A stretch of 64,000 nt of DNA from Curtobacterium sp. SGAir0471 (GTDB lineage Bacteria; Actinomycetota; Actinomycetes; Actinomycetales; Microbacteriaceae), in contig NZ_CP027869.1 of NCBI RefSeq assembly GCF_005490985.1, positions 62,001 to 126,000 of the forward strand, written 5' to 3'. Of this stretch, positions 1 through 8,721 are shown one piece after another. The notes under the pieces were generated by a model that was not told where the DNA came from, did not search any database, and saw only the letters and a program-made list of their open reading frames with translations. A program made the position numbers and the translations under genes. Every line of letters starts with the position of its first letter. Positions within the stretch are counted from its first letter, which is position 1.

Positions 1-691
1 TGACGCCGATGAGGAGTGTCGACGGCTGCGCCCACACCTGCCAGCGCGTGAGCTGCACCGGCGTCGGGCTGGTCGCGGTGGACTCGTGCTCCTCGTACCG
101 GTGCTCGTCGCCGAAGCGCGATGCCGCGGCGAGCATGACGAGGCACACCACGACGCCGAGCACCGCGAAGTGCAGGACGACCGGGACCTCGAGTGCCTCG
201 GTGAGTGCACCGAGCCCCGCACCGGCGAGGGTGCCGACACTGAACGCGGCGTGGAACAGGGGCATGATCGTGCGGCCGCCGGCCTTCTCGGCGGCGGCGC
301 CGGAGACGTTCATCGACACGTCGACCAGGCCGTTGCCGAACCCGAACGCGATCAGGCCGATCCAGATCGCGACGAAGCCCCACCCGTAGGTGACGGCGAA
401 GCCCGCGAAGACGAGGCCGACCGCCAGGCAGACCGAGGCCACCTGCACACCACGCCGTGCGCCGACCTTCGCGACGATGTGTCCGGCGAAGGTCAGGCCG
501 CCGATCGAGCCGACCGCCATGCCGAGCACGAGCAGGCCCATCTCGAACGTGGTGGCACCGAGGGAGTCGCGCACGCTGGGGATGCGTCCGAGCCACGTGG
601 CGATGGCGAGGCCGGACAGCGTGAAGGCCACGAAGACCGCGGTGATCCAGGTGCGGGTCGTCGTGGCGGATCGGGTGGACGTCGTCGTCAT
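1..691 (-). CDS. MFS transporter, partial (C-terminus beyond left edge)
   Basis: The first 230 codons of a major facilitator transporter, read leftwards and cut by the window edge. After a short Thr/Ser-rich cytoplasmic start (MTTTSTRSATTTRTW) come repeated hydrophobic helices separated by short charged loops, including a TWLGRIPSVRD loop after helix 1. This is the N-terminal six-helix half of an MFS protein. ATG at 691 is the first start and sits 85 bp from the divergent LacI regulator, with a perfect palindromic operator between them. The substrate cannot be read; a sugar or small metabolite controlled by that LacI protein is inferred from the arrangement only. Confidence 0.85.
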   Translation of the reverse strand, partial: MTTTSTRSATTTRTWITAVFVAFTLSGLAIATWLGRIPSVRDSLGATTFEMGLLVLGMAVGSIGGLTFAGHIVAKVGARRGVQVASVCLAVGLVFAGFAVTYGWGFVAIWIGLIAFGFGNGLVDVSMNVSGAAAEKAGGRTIMPLFHAAFSVGTLAGAGLGALTEALEVPVVLHFAVLGVVVCLVMLAAASRFGDEHRYEEHESTATSPTPVQLTRWQVWAQPSTLLIGV

Positions 692-731
692 GCGGAGCTT
701 CCGGTCTCGTGCGGGTGTGGCTTCGGCTGTC

Positions 732-751
732 CGGTCGAATCGATTCGACCG
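732..751. promoter_or_regulatory. LacI-family operator, perfect 20-bp palindrome
   Basis: CGGTCGAATCGATTCGACCG is a perfect inverted repeat with the central CG step typical of LacI/GalR operators. It lies in the divergent intergenic region and ends 11 bp before the -10-like hexamer of the LacI gene, so it can repress both the regulator itself and the MFS transporter. Confidence 0.8.
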
Positions 752-762
752 CTTCGTGAGAC

Positions 763-768
763 TACGCT
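763..768 (+). promoter_or_regulatory. -10-like hexamer of the LacI gene
   Basis: TACGCT lies 8 nt before ATG 777 with no ribosome binding site between, which fits a leaderless transcript. No clear -35 box was recognised. Confidence 0.55.
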
Positions 769-776
769 AACGGGCG

Positions 777-1931
777 ATGGACCACCCGGCAACAGCACCC
801 GGCGCGTACGGGGCGACGAACCCCCGCGACCACGCCGACGGTCCCGCGCGCCGCGGACCCCGACCGACCCTCGCCGCGGTCGCCCGAGCAGCCGGGGTCG
901 CACCCTCGACCGCCTCCCTCGCCTTCAGCGGTGCCGGGCCGGTGTCCGACGACGCCAAGGCCCGCGTGCTGGCCGCCGCCGCCGAGCTCGGCTACGGGGG
1001 CCCGGACCCGCGGGCGCGTTCGCTCCGCCGAGGTCGCTCCGGGGTCATCGGCGTGGTGATGGACGAGCGCTTGAGCGACGCCTTCCGCGACCCGGTGAAC
1101 GTCCTGACGCTCGACGGCATCGCCGAGGTCGCCGGCGAGGCGGGCGCCTCCCTGCTCCTCGTGCGCAGCCCCCTCGACGACGAGCAGGGCGCCGGGCCGA
1201 TCGTCGACGCACCGATGGACGCCGTGGTCCTGGTCGGGTGCAACGTCCGGATCGACCCCGCGGTCGCCGTGCTCCGACGCCGGCAGATCCCCGTCGTGGC
1301 CATCGAGGCCGACGACATCGAGGGTGCGGTCCCCGTGCAGCTCGACAACCGCGAGGCCTCGGGCCGTGCCGCTGCGTACCTGCGTGACCTCGGCCACACC
1401 GCGGTCACGGTCGTCACGCTCCCGCTCGACGCCGAGCGTCGTCGCGGCCCGGTCGATGCCGCGCGCGAGGCCGAGGGTGTCGCGCACACCACGATCCAGC
1501 GGCTGCGCGGCGTCCGCGAGGAGTACCCGGATGCCGTCGCGGTCGAGGCCGCCGGCAGCTCGGTGGAGGAGGGCCGCATCGCGGGACAGACCCTCTTCGC
1601 CGGCGACGGACCGGTGCCGACCGCCGTCGTGGCGCAGAGCGACCTGCTCGCCGTCGGGGTGATCTCGGCCGCGCTGGACGCCGGACTCCGGGTGCCCGAG
1701 GACGTCAGCGTGATCGGGTTCGACGGCATCACCGTGGACGACAGCCTGCTCCACCGGTCGCCGATCCGGCAGCTCACGACCCTGGTGCAGCCGTTCGAGC
1801 AGAAGGGTCGGGCCGCCGCACGCGCCGCGCTCGCGATGCTCGAGGGTGCCGAGCCGCAGCCGGCGGCCTTCCGGTCGGAGCTGCGGGTGGGCGACACGAC
1901 GGGCCCGGTGCGTCGGGCGCTCGGCGGCTGA
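777..1931 (+). CDS. LacI-family transcriptional regulator
   Basis: A 384-aa repressor. The helix-turn-helix is at about residues 29-50 (TLAAVARAAGVAPSTASLAF), followed by a hinge rich in Arg and a periplasmic-binding-protein-like effector domain from about residue 80 (SGVIGVVMDERL) to the end, with the usual late VIGFDGI segment. The N-terminus before the HTH is about 28 residues longer than usual; the leaderless promoter at 763-768 supports the ATG at 777. It is divergent from an MFS transporter and shares the palindrome at 732-751, so a local autoregulated repressor sensing the transporter's substrate is the natural reading. The ligand is unknown. Confidence 0.92.
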   Translation: MDHPATAPGAYGATNPRDHADGPARRGPRPTLAAVARAAGVAPSTASLAFSGAGPVSDDAKARVLAAAAELGYGGPDPRARSLRRGRSGVIGVVMDERLSDAFRDPVNVLTLDGIAEVAGEAGASLLLVRSPLDDEQGAGPIVDAPMDAVVLVGCNVRIDPAVAVLRRRQIPVVAIEADDIEGAVPVQLDNREASGRAAAYLRDLGHTAVTVVTLPLDAERRRGPVDAAREAEGVAHTTIQRLRGVREEYPDAVAVEAAGSSVEEGRIAGQTLFAGDGPVPTAVVAQSDLLAVGVISAALDAGLRVPEDVSVIGFDGITVDDSLLHRSPIRQLTTLVQPFEQKGRAAARAALAMLEGAEPQPAAFRSELRVGDTTGPVRRALGG

Positions 1932-1942
1932 GCGGCCGAGGT

Positions 1943-1963
1943 CGGACCCGCGCGACGGGTCCG
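1943..1963 (+). terminator. Hairpin after the LacI gene
   Basis: CGGACCCG and CGGGTCCG form an 8-bp perfect stem around a 5-nt loop, 12 bp after the stop codon. There is no U-tract. The remaining bases up to 2150 hold no recognisable gene. Confidence 0.5.
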
Positions 1964-2150
1964 CGACCGACGGTGGGCTAGGAGCCCGAGGGGCCGCTCG
2001 CGGCGCCGCACGGTAGCGGACCGCCCGAGCGCAGCGGGTCCGGACCTCGACGCCGTGGCCGGCTGGTCGACCGCTCCATCCTGGAGGCCGACTGGGGGAT
2101 TCCTCAGCGCGACGTGCCCCCACGGCACCCTGCCGCGGAGCGGGCGCGCC

Positions 2151-2156
2151 TACGCT
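2151..2156 (+). promoter_or_regulatory. -10-like hexamer of the esterase-like gene
   Basis: TACGCT sits 8 nt before GTG 2165. Because it falls inside the longer reading frame opened by 2114, it argues for GTG 2165 as the real start. Confidence 0.5.
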
Positions 2157-2164
2157 CCGTTGTC

Positions 2165-3256
2165 GTGCAGCAGGTTCGACGGTCCGGGGTGGTGACGTGG
2201 ATCGTCGTCGTCCTCGTGGTGGCGGCGGTGTCGGCGGGGTCGACGCTGCTCGTCGAGCGGTCGTCCGGGTCGGCTGCTGCGACCTCGTCGGCCACCACGA
2301 CCCCGGCCGCCGCACCCTCGGCGTCGGCTCCGGTCGAGCGGCACGCGACGACGAGCACCCTCGGCATCCCGCCGGGCGAGCGACCCAGCGCTCACGAGCC
2401 GTCGAGTGTCGACCTCGCGACGACCTGGACGCCACCCGCCGACCTGCCGCAGCAGGGGCGCCTGCTCCACGTCGCCGTCCCCGGTACCACGTCGCACTTC
2501 GTCGCACGGGACGCACTGCTCTGGCTCCCGCCGGCGGCACTGGTCGCCGACCCGCCGCCGCTGCCCGTAGCGGTGCTGATGGCGGGCCAGTCCCGCGGAG
2601 CAGGGCCGGACGACCTCGAGACCGCCGGGCACATCGCGCAGACGATGGACGCGATCGCGTCACTGCACCGCGGGCTCGCACCGATCGTCGTCGTCCCGGA
2701 CCAGCTCGGGCCGCAGTCCGGCAACCCGATGTGCATCGACGGTCCGCTCGGGAACAGCAGCACGTACCTCGAGCAGGACGTCCCCGCCTGGATCACGAGC
2801 CACCTGCGTGTGCAGACGGGGGCGGCCGCGTGGACGATCGGCGGGTTCTCGCAGGGCGGCACCTGCGCGATCCAACTCGGCTCCGGTGACCCCGCGCGCT
2901 ACGGCAACATCGTCGACGTCTCGGGGGAGCTCGGCCCCTCCCTCGGGAACGAAGCGCGGACGATCGCGCTCGGGTTCTCGGGGAACGCGGCGGCGTACCG
3001 GGCGGCGCAACCGCTGGCGATCTTGGCGCGCCACGGGCACTACCCCTCGACGTGCGCGTTCTTCACCGCGGCGGCGCTCGACCGCAAGTACGGCCCGGCG
3101 ATGCCCGTCGTGGCCGCGCGGGCGGCTGCGGTCGGCATGCACGTCACGACGTGGGAGATGCCGGGGGCGCGGCACGACTGGACCATGGCGAGCGAAGCGA
3201 TCGCGGCAGGGATGTCGTGGCTGGAGCCGCACGTGGGACTCGCCGTGTCCGACTGA
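2165..3256 (+). CDS. Membrane-anchored alpha/beta-hydrolase (esterase-like)
   Basis: A 363-aa protein with one N-terminal membrane helix (about residues 9-30), then an Ala/Ser/Thr-rich linker and an alpha/beta-hydrolase domain outside the membrane. The nucleophile elbow is GFSQGG with Ser229; a His-Asp pair (RHDW) near the C-terminus could supply the catalytic His. The layout resembles the putative esterase (antigen 85/EstA-like, PF00756) group of actinobacterial secreted hydrolases. The frame is open from 2114, but GTG 2165 is preferred because of the promoter hexamer at 2151-2156. It stands alone, convergent with the flippase gene. The substrate is not predictable. Confidence 0.78.
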   Translation: MQQVRRSGVVTWIVVVLVVAAVSAGSTLLVERSSGSAAATSSATTTPAAAPSASAPVERHATTSTLGIPPGERPSAHEPSSVDLATTWTPPADLPQQGRLLHVAVPGTTSHFVARDALLWLPPAALVADPPPLPVAVLMAGQSRGAGPDDLETAGHIAQTMDAIASLHRGLAPIVVVPDQLGPQSGNPMCIDGPLGNSSTYLEQDVPAWITSHLRVQTGAAAWTIGGFSQGGTCAIQLGSGDPARYGNIVDVSGELGPSLGNEARTIALGFSGNAAAYRAAQPLAILARHGHYPSTCAFFTAAALDRKYGPAMPVVAARAAAVGMHVTTWEMPGARHDWTMASEAIAAGMSWLEPHVGLAVSD

Positions 3257-3306
3257 CGAGTAACGGCCTCCGATGATCTGTTGTGAGACACGTCTTTCAT
3301 GACGGA

Positions 3307-4521
3307 CTATCGCGCCCGGCGCAGCCCCAGCACCACCACCGCGACGAGGTTCACGGCGCTCCCCACCAGGAACCCCGTGCTGCCCCCGGCCACACCCCAC
3401 GTCGGCGCGAGCACCGCCATGAGCACGACCCCGACGACGAACCCGGCGACCGACGCCAGCGCCACCTGCCGGGATCGCCCCGACGCGAGCAGCAGCGCCG
3501 CGGGGACGAGCCCGACCGTGAACACCCAGACGCCGACCATGAGGTACCGCAGGTCCGCCACGGCCTCGGCACCCTCTGCCGGGTAGACGAGCGGCAGGAA
3601 CCACCCGGCGAGCCACGCCACGAGCCCGAACACCACGGCGGTCCCCGCGGTGAAGCCCCCGACGAGGAGGAGCACCCCGCGCGAGCGCAGCGATCCACCG
3701 TCCGACCGGTGCGCGAACGCCGGCACGAGCACCTGGCCGAGCGCCTGCCCCACCATCGAGGCCGGGGTCGCCAGGGTGAACGCGGCCGCGTAGACGCCGG
3801 CCTCACGAGCGGACACGGCGACCTGCGCCGCGATCATCGTGAGCTGCAGCAGCCCGTTCGAGGTGACGACCGCCAGGACGTTCCAAGCCGCGAACGCGAG
3901 CAGCCCGGCGGTCGGCTCGGCGGGCGTCCCGGGGTCGTCGATCCGGTTCCCCCGCGGCCAGCAGGCGATCGCGAACACGGTGTAGCCGACGGCCAACGGC
4001 AGCAGCACGAGCGGCTCGAGCCGGGCGACGCACGCCGCGACGAGCAACCCGAGGGCGAGCAGGCTCGTGACCGTGTCCCACAGCGCGACGCGGGGAGCCC
4101 GGTCGTACCCGAGCTGGGCGCCGCGGGCGTAGCAGTACAGGCCGTACCCGACGACGACCCCGACGCCTCCGACGACCATGCCCGGGCTGGCTCCCCAGGC
4201 CAGGGCGACGGGCACGGTCGCGGCGGCGAGCACGACGCTCGACACCGCCATCGAGGCCCCGAGCAACCGGTTGACAGCGGTGTCCGACCGGCGGCCGCGC
4301 AGTGCGATCGCGAGCACGCGTGACGCGGTGTTGCCGGCGGCGTTCGGCCACAGCAGCGCGGTGAAGACCGACAGCGACAGCAGCGCGGTGGTCTGTCCGA
4401 GGGTCTCGGTGCCGAAGACCCGGCCGACCACGACGGTGACGAGCAGCTTCGCGAGCCCCTGCACGCCGATGCCGATCGTGGCGGCCAGTGCCGACGACGC
4501 GACGCGCGAGCGCCCGCTCAC
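3307..4521 (-). CDS. Wzx/MurJ-like polysaccharide flippase
   Basis: A 404-aa polytopic membrane protein with about 12 hydrophobic helices and very short loops, of the oligosaccharide-flippase type in the MOP superfamily. The N-terminus (ALAATIGIGVQGLAKLLVTV) and the following GRVFGTETLGQTTALL loop are characteristic. The predicted role is moving lipid-linked glycans or a related amphiphile across the membrane. It starts with GTG overlapping the stop of the MATE gene (GTGA at 4518-4521), so the two are translationally coupled and both belong to the MOP superfamily. No glycosyltransferase is adjacent, so the cargo is open. Confidence 0.72.
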   Translation of the reverse strand: MSGRSRVASSALAATIGIGVQGLAKLLVTVVVGRVFGTETLGQTTALLSLSVFTALLWPNAAGNTASRVLAIALRGRRSDTAVNRLLGASMAVSSVVLAAATVPVALAWGASPGMVVGGVGVVVGYGLYCYARGAQLGYDRAPRVALWDTVTSLLALGLLVAACVARLEPLVLLPLAVGYTVFAIACWPRGNRIDDPGTPAEPTAGLLAFAAWNVLAVVTSNGLLQLTMIAAQVAVSAREAGVYAAAFTLATPASMVGQALGQVLVPAFAHRSDGGSLRSRGVLLLVGGFTAGTAVVFGLVAWLAGWFLPLVYPAEGAEAVADLRYLMVGVWVFTVGLVPAALLLASGRSRQVALASVAGFVVGVVLMAVLAPTWGVAGGSTGFLVGSAVNLVAVVVLGLRRAR

Positions 4522-5852
4522 CGCGCCAGCGCCTGTTCGACCCAGCCCCGCCGGTGCGCCCGCACCCCGAGGGTCACCGCCCGGGCGCCGATGTAGCCGA
4601 GGGCGAAGGCTGCCCAGAGCCCCGCGAGCGTCCCGCCGACCCAGAGCAGCAGCGGCAGGTACACGACCAGGTTCACCAGACCGGCCAGGGCCAGGTAGCG
4701 CGCGTCCCCGGCACCGATGAGCACGCCGTCGAGCACGAAGACGTACCCGGCGACCGGCATCCCGACGGCGATGAGCACGAGCACGAGCGGCAGGGCGCCA
4801 CGCACCGCCGCCGAGTCCGAGAACACCGGGCCGAGCACACCGCTGACGAGCACCACGAGCACGCCGAGGACCACACCGCCGACGACGCCGAGCAGCACGA
4901 GCCGCCGCGTCACCAGCCGCACCCGGTCGGGGTCACGCGCGCCGAGGCCGTGTCCGACGAGCGCCTGTCCGGCGATCGCCAGGGCGTCGAGGGCGAAGGC
5001 GAGCGTGGAGAACACCGTGAGGCCGACCTGGGTCGTCGCCAGGCCGGTCGTCCCGAGGCCCGACGCGGTGGCGACGGTCGCGAGCATCGCGACGCGCAGC
5101 GACGCCGTGCGGAGGAACAGCCAGGCGCCCGACCGGAGCGCCCGCGCCACGCCGGAGGCTCCCGGTCGCAGCGGCGCACCCGACGTCCGGGCCGCCCGGA
5201 CGGCGATGACGACGTAGACGACGGCCATCGCCCACTGCACGATCACGGTGCCGGCCGCGGATCCCTCGACGCCCCAGCCCGCGCCGTAGATGAGGGCGGC
5301 GTTGAGCAGCCCGTTCGCCACGAAGCCGATCGTCGCGACGACCAGCGGCGTCCTGGTGTCCTGCAGCCCGCGCAGCAGCCCGGTCGAGGCGGTCACGACG
5401 AGGATCCCGGGGAGTCCGACCAGCGACACGGTCAGGTACGCGGTCGCGGCGGCCGAGACCTCCGCCGAGGCGCCGAACAGGTCGACGAGCGGTCCGGCGA
5501 GCGGCCATCCGACGAGTGCGAGCACGATCCCGAGCCCGAGTGCGAGCCACATCCCGTCGATGCCGGCGTGCACCGCGCTCCGGCGGTCGCCCCCGCCCAG
5601 GGCGCGCGCCACCGCCGGCGTCGTCGAGTACGCCAGGAACACGAGCAGGCCCGTGACCGTCTGCAGGACGACGCTCGCCAGTCCCACGGCCGCCAGCGCC
5701 GCCGCGCCGAGGTGCCCGACGAGCGCGGTGTCGGTGAGCAGGAAGAGCGGCTCGACGACGAGCGCGCCGAGGGCCGGCAGTGCGAGCCGGACGATGTCCC
5801 GGTCGATCGATCGACGCTCGGTCGTCGCGGCGGGCGAGGTCGGTCGGGGCAC
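4518..5852 (-). CDS. MATE-family efflux transporter (DinF-like)
   Basis: A 444-aa MATE transporter with two similar six-helix halves. The IDRDIVRLALPALGALVVEP opening is the usual DinF-type N-terminus, with TDTALVGHLG after helix 1 and a matching segment in the second half. It exports cationic drugs or metabolites using a Na+ or H+ gradient, as known for the family. GTG 5852 is chosen because conserved sequence begins there; the frame stays open upstream without conserved content. It shares a 91-bp divergent promoter region with the GAP-family gene and is coupled to the downstream flippase. Confidence 0.88.
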   Translation of the reverse strand: MPRPTSPAATTERRSIDRDIVRLALPALGALVVEPLFLLTDTALVGHLGAAALAAVGLASVVLQTVTGLLVFLAYSTTPAVARALGGGDRRSAVHAGIDGMWLALGLGIVLALVGWPLAGPLVDLFGASAEVSAAATAYLTVSLVGLPGILVVTASTGLLRGLQDTRTPLVVATIGFVANGLLNAALIYGAGWGVEGSAAGTVIVQWAMAVVYVVIAVRAARTSGAPLRPGASGVARALRSGAWLFLRTASLRVAMLATVATASGLGTTGLATTQVGLTVFSTLAFALDALAIAGQALVGHGLGARDPDRVRLVTRRLVLLGVVGGVVLGVLVVLVSGVLGPVFSDSAAVRGALPLVLVLIAVGMPVAGYVFVLDGVLIGAGDARYLALAGLVNLVVYLPLLLWVGGTLAGLWAAFALGYIGARAVTLGVRAHRRGWVEQALAR

Positions 5853-5931
5853 CGGACCATCCTGCCGGAGACGGCGCAGTACCGGCTCGCCCGGTCCGGG
5901 GTGGAGCAGCACGGGCTCGTCCCGCCGTCGG

Positions 5932-5937
5932 TACGCT
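5932..5937 (+). promoter_or_regulatory. -10-like hexamer of the GAP-family gene
   Basis: TACGCT lies 6 nt before GTG 5944, the leaderless spacing seen for many genes in this window. Confidence 0.55.
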
Positions 5938-5943
5938 GCGGCC

Positions 5944-6606
5944 GTGGACCTCCTCGCCCTCGCGCCCGGTGCCGTCGGGATCGCGCTGAGTCCGCTCCCG
6001 GTCGCGTCCGTGGTCTTCCTGCTCGGGCACCGCCGCGGGTACGCGCCGGCGATCGCCTGCACCGCGGGCTGGGTGGTGGCCGTCGCCGCGGCCCTCGTCC
6101 TGGCGGTCGTGGTGGGGGAGCGCCTCCCCGTGCAGACGGCCGGCGGTTCGTCGGTGCAGGCGATCGTCGCCCTGGCCGCCGGAGCGGTGCTCGCCGCGCT
6201 CGCGGTCTGGCAGTGGCGGGTCCGCCGACTGCCGGACGGCTCCCCGTCGAGCACCCGCTGGGCGCACGCGGTCGAGCGGGTCGGTCCGGTGCACGGCTTC
6301 GGGCTCGGGGTGCTCCTGTTCTGCAACCCGAAGGCACTCGTCCTCGCCCTGACCGCGGGGCTCGCCTTCGGGGACGCCGGACCCGGCCTCGGCGAGGCAC
6401 TGGCGGCCGGTACGGCGTTCGTCGTGGTCGCCGCCTCGACGACGGTGCTGCCCGTGGCCCTGGTGCTGGCTGCCGGTCCACGAGCCCGCCGACCCCTCGC
6501 CGCGATGCGTGCGGGGATCGCCCGGTGGGGCTCGGTCGGTCTGGTGGCGGTGCTCGCCGTCCTCGCGGTGGTCCAGCTCACCGTGGGCGTCGTCGGCCTC
6601 CGCTGA
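5944..6606 (+). CDS. GAP/LysE-like small membrane transporter
   Basis: A 220-aa protein of six hydrophobic helices. The opening ALAPGAVGIALSPLPVASVV and the CNPKALVLALTAG segment near helix 4 match the GAP (Sap) family of actinobacterial membrane proteins, relatives of the LysE exporters. In mycobacteria a member supports export of glycopeptidolipids; the cargo here is not known. GTG 5944 is chosen from the start of similarity and the promoter hexamer at 5932-5937. It is divergent from the MATE gene and ends in a strong shared hairpin before the convergent permease. Confidence 0.75.
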   Translation: MDLLALAPGAVGIALSPLPVASVVFLLGHRRGYAPAIACTAGWVVAVAAALVLAVVVGERLPVQTAGGSSVQAIVALAAGAVLAALAVWQWRVRRLPDGSPSSTRWAHAVERVGPVHGFGLGVLLFCNPKALVLALTAGLAFGDAGPGLGEALAAGTAFVVVAASTTVLPVALVLAAGPRARRPLAAMRAGIARWGSVGLVAVLAVLAVVQLTVGVVGLR

Positions 6607-6654
6607 CGCACGCCCGCAGACCGGGGCGAGCCCGCGCCGGATCCTGGGCGGGAC

Positions 6655-6696
6655 GGACGGGAGGCCCGTGGCGGCGTCGCCACGGGCCTCCCGTCC
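6655..6696. terminator. 19-bp perfect hairpin between convergent genes
   Basis: The arms 6655-6673 and 6678-6696 are perfectly complementary over 19 bp around a 4-nt loop, containing the core GGGAGGCCCGTGGC. It can end transcription from both sides (GAP gene from the left, permease from the right). The same core recurs at 40626-40667 and as half-sites elsewhere. Confidence 0.8.
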
Positions 6697-6710
6697 GGTG
6701 GTCCCGCGTC

Positions 6711-8048
6711 TCAGTCCGCGCGCGGCTCCGCCGGGATCGCCCCGGTGGCAGCGCGTGCCTCGTCCGACGCCGACGGCGTCGCCGGGTCGGTCCCGCGCGC
6801 CCGGCCGACCAGGTCCATCAGGTGGTACACGACGATCGCGGCGACCGTCCCGACGATGATCCCGCCGAACGTCGCGCCCCCGGACGAGAACGTGAAGTCG
6901 GCGATGCCCATGATGAGCGCGATGCCGGCGGTGAGCTGGTTCTTCGGCTTGGCGAAGTCGACGCGGTTCTCGACCCAGATGCGGATGCCGATGACACCGA
7001 TCAGGCCGTAGAGCGCGGTCGTCGCACCGCCGAGCACCCCGGCCGGCACCGAGGAGATGACCATCCCGACCTTCGGGGACAGGCCCAGCAGGATCGCGAC
7101 GATGGCGGCGACCCAGTACGCGGCCGTCGAGAAGACGCGGGTGGCGGCCATCACGCCGATGTTCTCGCCGTAGGTGGTGGTCGCGGAGCCGCCGCCGGCG
7201 CCGGCGAGCACGGTCGAGACGCCGTCGGCGAAGAGCGCGCGGCCGGTCAGCGGGGTGAGGTCGCGGCCGGTGAGCTGTCCGACGCCCTTGACGTGTCCGA
7301 CGTTCTCGGCGACCAGGGCGAGCACGACCGGCACGAAGCCGAGGTAGATCGCGAGCTGGCCCGGGTCGAAGGCCGGGGCGGTGAAGGTCGGCAGACCGAT
7401 CCACGGGGCGGACGCGACCTTCGACAGGTCGACCTGACCTGCGATCAGCGCCGCGACGTAGCCGACGAGCACGCCGATGACGATCGACAGGCGACCGAGC
7501 AGCCCCTTGAACAGGACCGTGACCAGGATGATCGCCGCCAGTGTGATCAACGCGACGACGGGGGCCTTCGTGAAGTTGTCCCGGGCGGCCGGCGCCAGGT
7601 TGAAGCCGATCAGGGCGACGATCGCTCCCGAGACGACCGGGGGCATAAGGCGGTCGATCCACCCGGCGCCCGCGAGGTGCACGATCGCGCCGACGAGGGC
7701 GAGCAGGACGCCGACGACGATGATCCCGGACAGCGCGAGCGGGATGCCGCCGATCTTCGTCGCGGCACCGATCGGGGCGAGGAACGCGAACGACGAGCCG
7801 AGGTAGCTCGGCAGGCGGTTGCCGGTGATCAGCAGGAAGAGGATCGTGCCGATGCCGCTGAAGAGCAGGGTCGTCGAGGGTGGGAAGCCCGTGATGAGCG
7901 GGACGAGGAAGGTGGCGCCGAACATCGCCACGACGTGCTGGACGCCGAGCCCGATGGTGCGGCCCCAGGAGAGGCGCTCGTCCGGCGCCACGATGGTCGA
8001 GGATGAGACGGTCGCGCCGTCACCGTGCAGCTTCCAGCCGAGTCCCAT
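6711..8048 (-). CDS. uraA: Uracil/nucleobase permease (NCS2, UraA-like)
   Basis: A 445-aa nucleobase:H+ symporter of the NCS2 family. Two family hallmarks are visible: AENVGH (equivalent to the UraA substrate residues Glu241 and His245) and TTTYGENIG (equivalent to Glu290). About 14 hydrophobic segments fit the 7+7 fold. The residues point to uracil more than xanthine, though the xanthine branch cannot be excluded. The N-terminus WKLHGDG followed by a conserved RTIGLGVQHVVAMFGAT segment is standard. It stands alone, with no pyrimidine genes next to it, and no PyrR-type leader is evident in the short upstream gap. Confidence 0.9.
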   Translation of the reverse strand: MGLGWKLHGDGATVSSSTIVAPDERLSWGRTIGLGVQHVVAMFGATFLVPLITGFPPSTTLLFSGIGTILFLLITGNRLPSYLGSSFAFLAPIGAATKIGGIPLALSGIIVVGVLLALVGAIVHLAGAGWIDRLMPPVVSGAIVALIGFNLAPAARDNFTKAPVVALITLAAIILVTVLFKGLLGRLSIVIGVLVGYVAALIAGQVDLSKVASAPWIGLPTFTAPAFDPGQLAIYLGFVPVVLALVAENVGHVKGVGQLTGRDLTPLTGRALFADGVSTVLAGAGGGSATTTYGENIGVMAATRVFSTAAYWVAAIVAILLGLSPKVGMVISSVPAGVLGGATTALYGLIGVIGIRIWVENRVDFAKPKNQLTAGIALIMGIADFTFSSGGATFGGIIVGTVAAIVVYHLMDLVGRARGTDPATPSASDEARAATGAIPAEPRAD

Positions 8049-8107
8049 GGCAGCACCGTAGCGGCTGCGGCGCTCCTGGTGCGGGCGCTCCGGTGCCCTG
8101 CTCGGGC

Positions 8108-8674
8108 CTAGCGCACGGTCGTGTCGGCGCCTCGGGCCCGTTCCCTGCGTCGTACGACCAGCGTGCCGATGCCCTGCACGACGAAGTACACGGCGCTTGC
8201 TGCGAGGACGACCGCCGTGGAGAACGCGCCGCCGGACGGACCCCTCGCGACGAGCTGCGCGACCCCGATCGCGAGGAAGACACCGCCGATCACGATGACG
8301 ACCACCGGGTTCTGCGCGACGAAGAAGCGTCGTCCGCCGTTCGCGTCGGCGACTGCCTGGGAGCGTGCTCGTGCCACGGCGTCGGGAGCGCGGCCGTCGC
8401 GACGGTCCGCAGCCCGGCGGCGTGCACGCACGCCGAACCAGACGACGGCCCCGATCACGACCGCCGCAGCGTACGCGAGCGGTGTCGGGGCCTGCAGCAG
8501 ACCGGCGACGAACAGCACCACGACGCCCGTGACGATGCCGGCGACCGCCGCGGTCGTCCAGGTGTCCGTGCGGCCGTCGACCCCGGTGACGTACCCGGGG
8601 CGCCGCGCGTACGGGTCGTGCGGCTGGTGCTGGCCGTCCTGTGACGGTGCGTCCGGTCCTGGTCGGGTGTCCAC
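8108..8674 (-). CDS. Conserved membrane protein, function unknown
   Basis: A 188-aa protein with a hydrophilic, Pro/Arg-rich N-terminus (about 40 residues), two hydrophobic segments (about 41-85), a basic stretch around residues 86-110 and two more hydrophobic segments near the C-terminus. No enzymatic motif is visible. GTG 8674 is supported by the TAGGTT hexamer 7 nt upstream. It lies between a permease and the YgiC-like gene with no obvious operon link. Confidence 0.7.
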   Translation of the reverse strand: MDTRPGPDAPSQDGQHQPHDPYARRPGYVTGVDGRTDTWTTAAVAGIVTGVVVLFVAGLLQAPTPLAYAAAVVIGAVVWFGVRARRRAADRRDGRAPDAVARARSQAVADANGGRRFFVAQNPVVVIVIGGVFLAIGVAQLVARGPSGGAFSTAVVLAASAVYFVVQGIGTLVVRRRERARGADTTVR

Positions 8675-8681
8675 GGGGCAG

Positions 8682-8687
8682 AACCTA
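8682..8687 (-). promoter_or_regulatory. -10-like hexamer of the 188-aa membrane protein
   Basis: TAGGTT on the minus strand, 7 nt before GTG 8674. Confidence 0.45.
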
Positions 8688-8721
8688 CGCGCCGCGGCTG
8701 GTCAGCTCTGCCCGATGCGGT

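Noticed and set aside
4488..8006. 1172-codon open frame on the plus strand
   Set aside because: It runs antisense to the MATE and permease genes and across the GAP gene in another frame, is made of Arg/Asp/Gly/Glu-rich sequence without motifs, and is a by-product of high G+C third positions.
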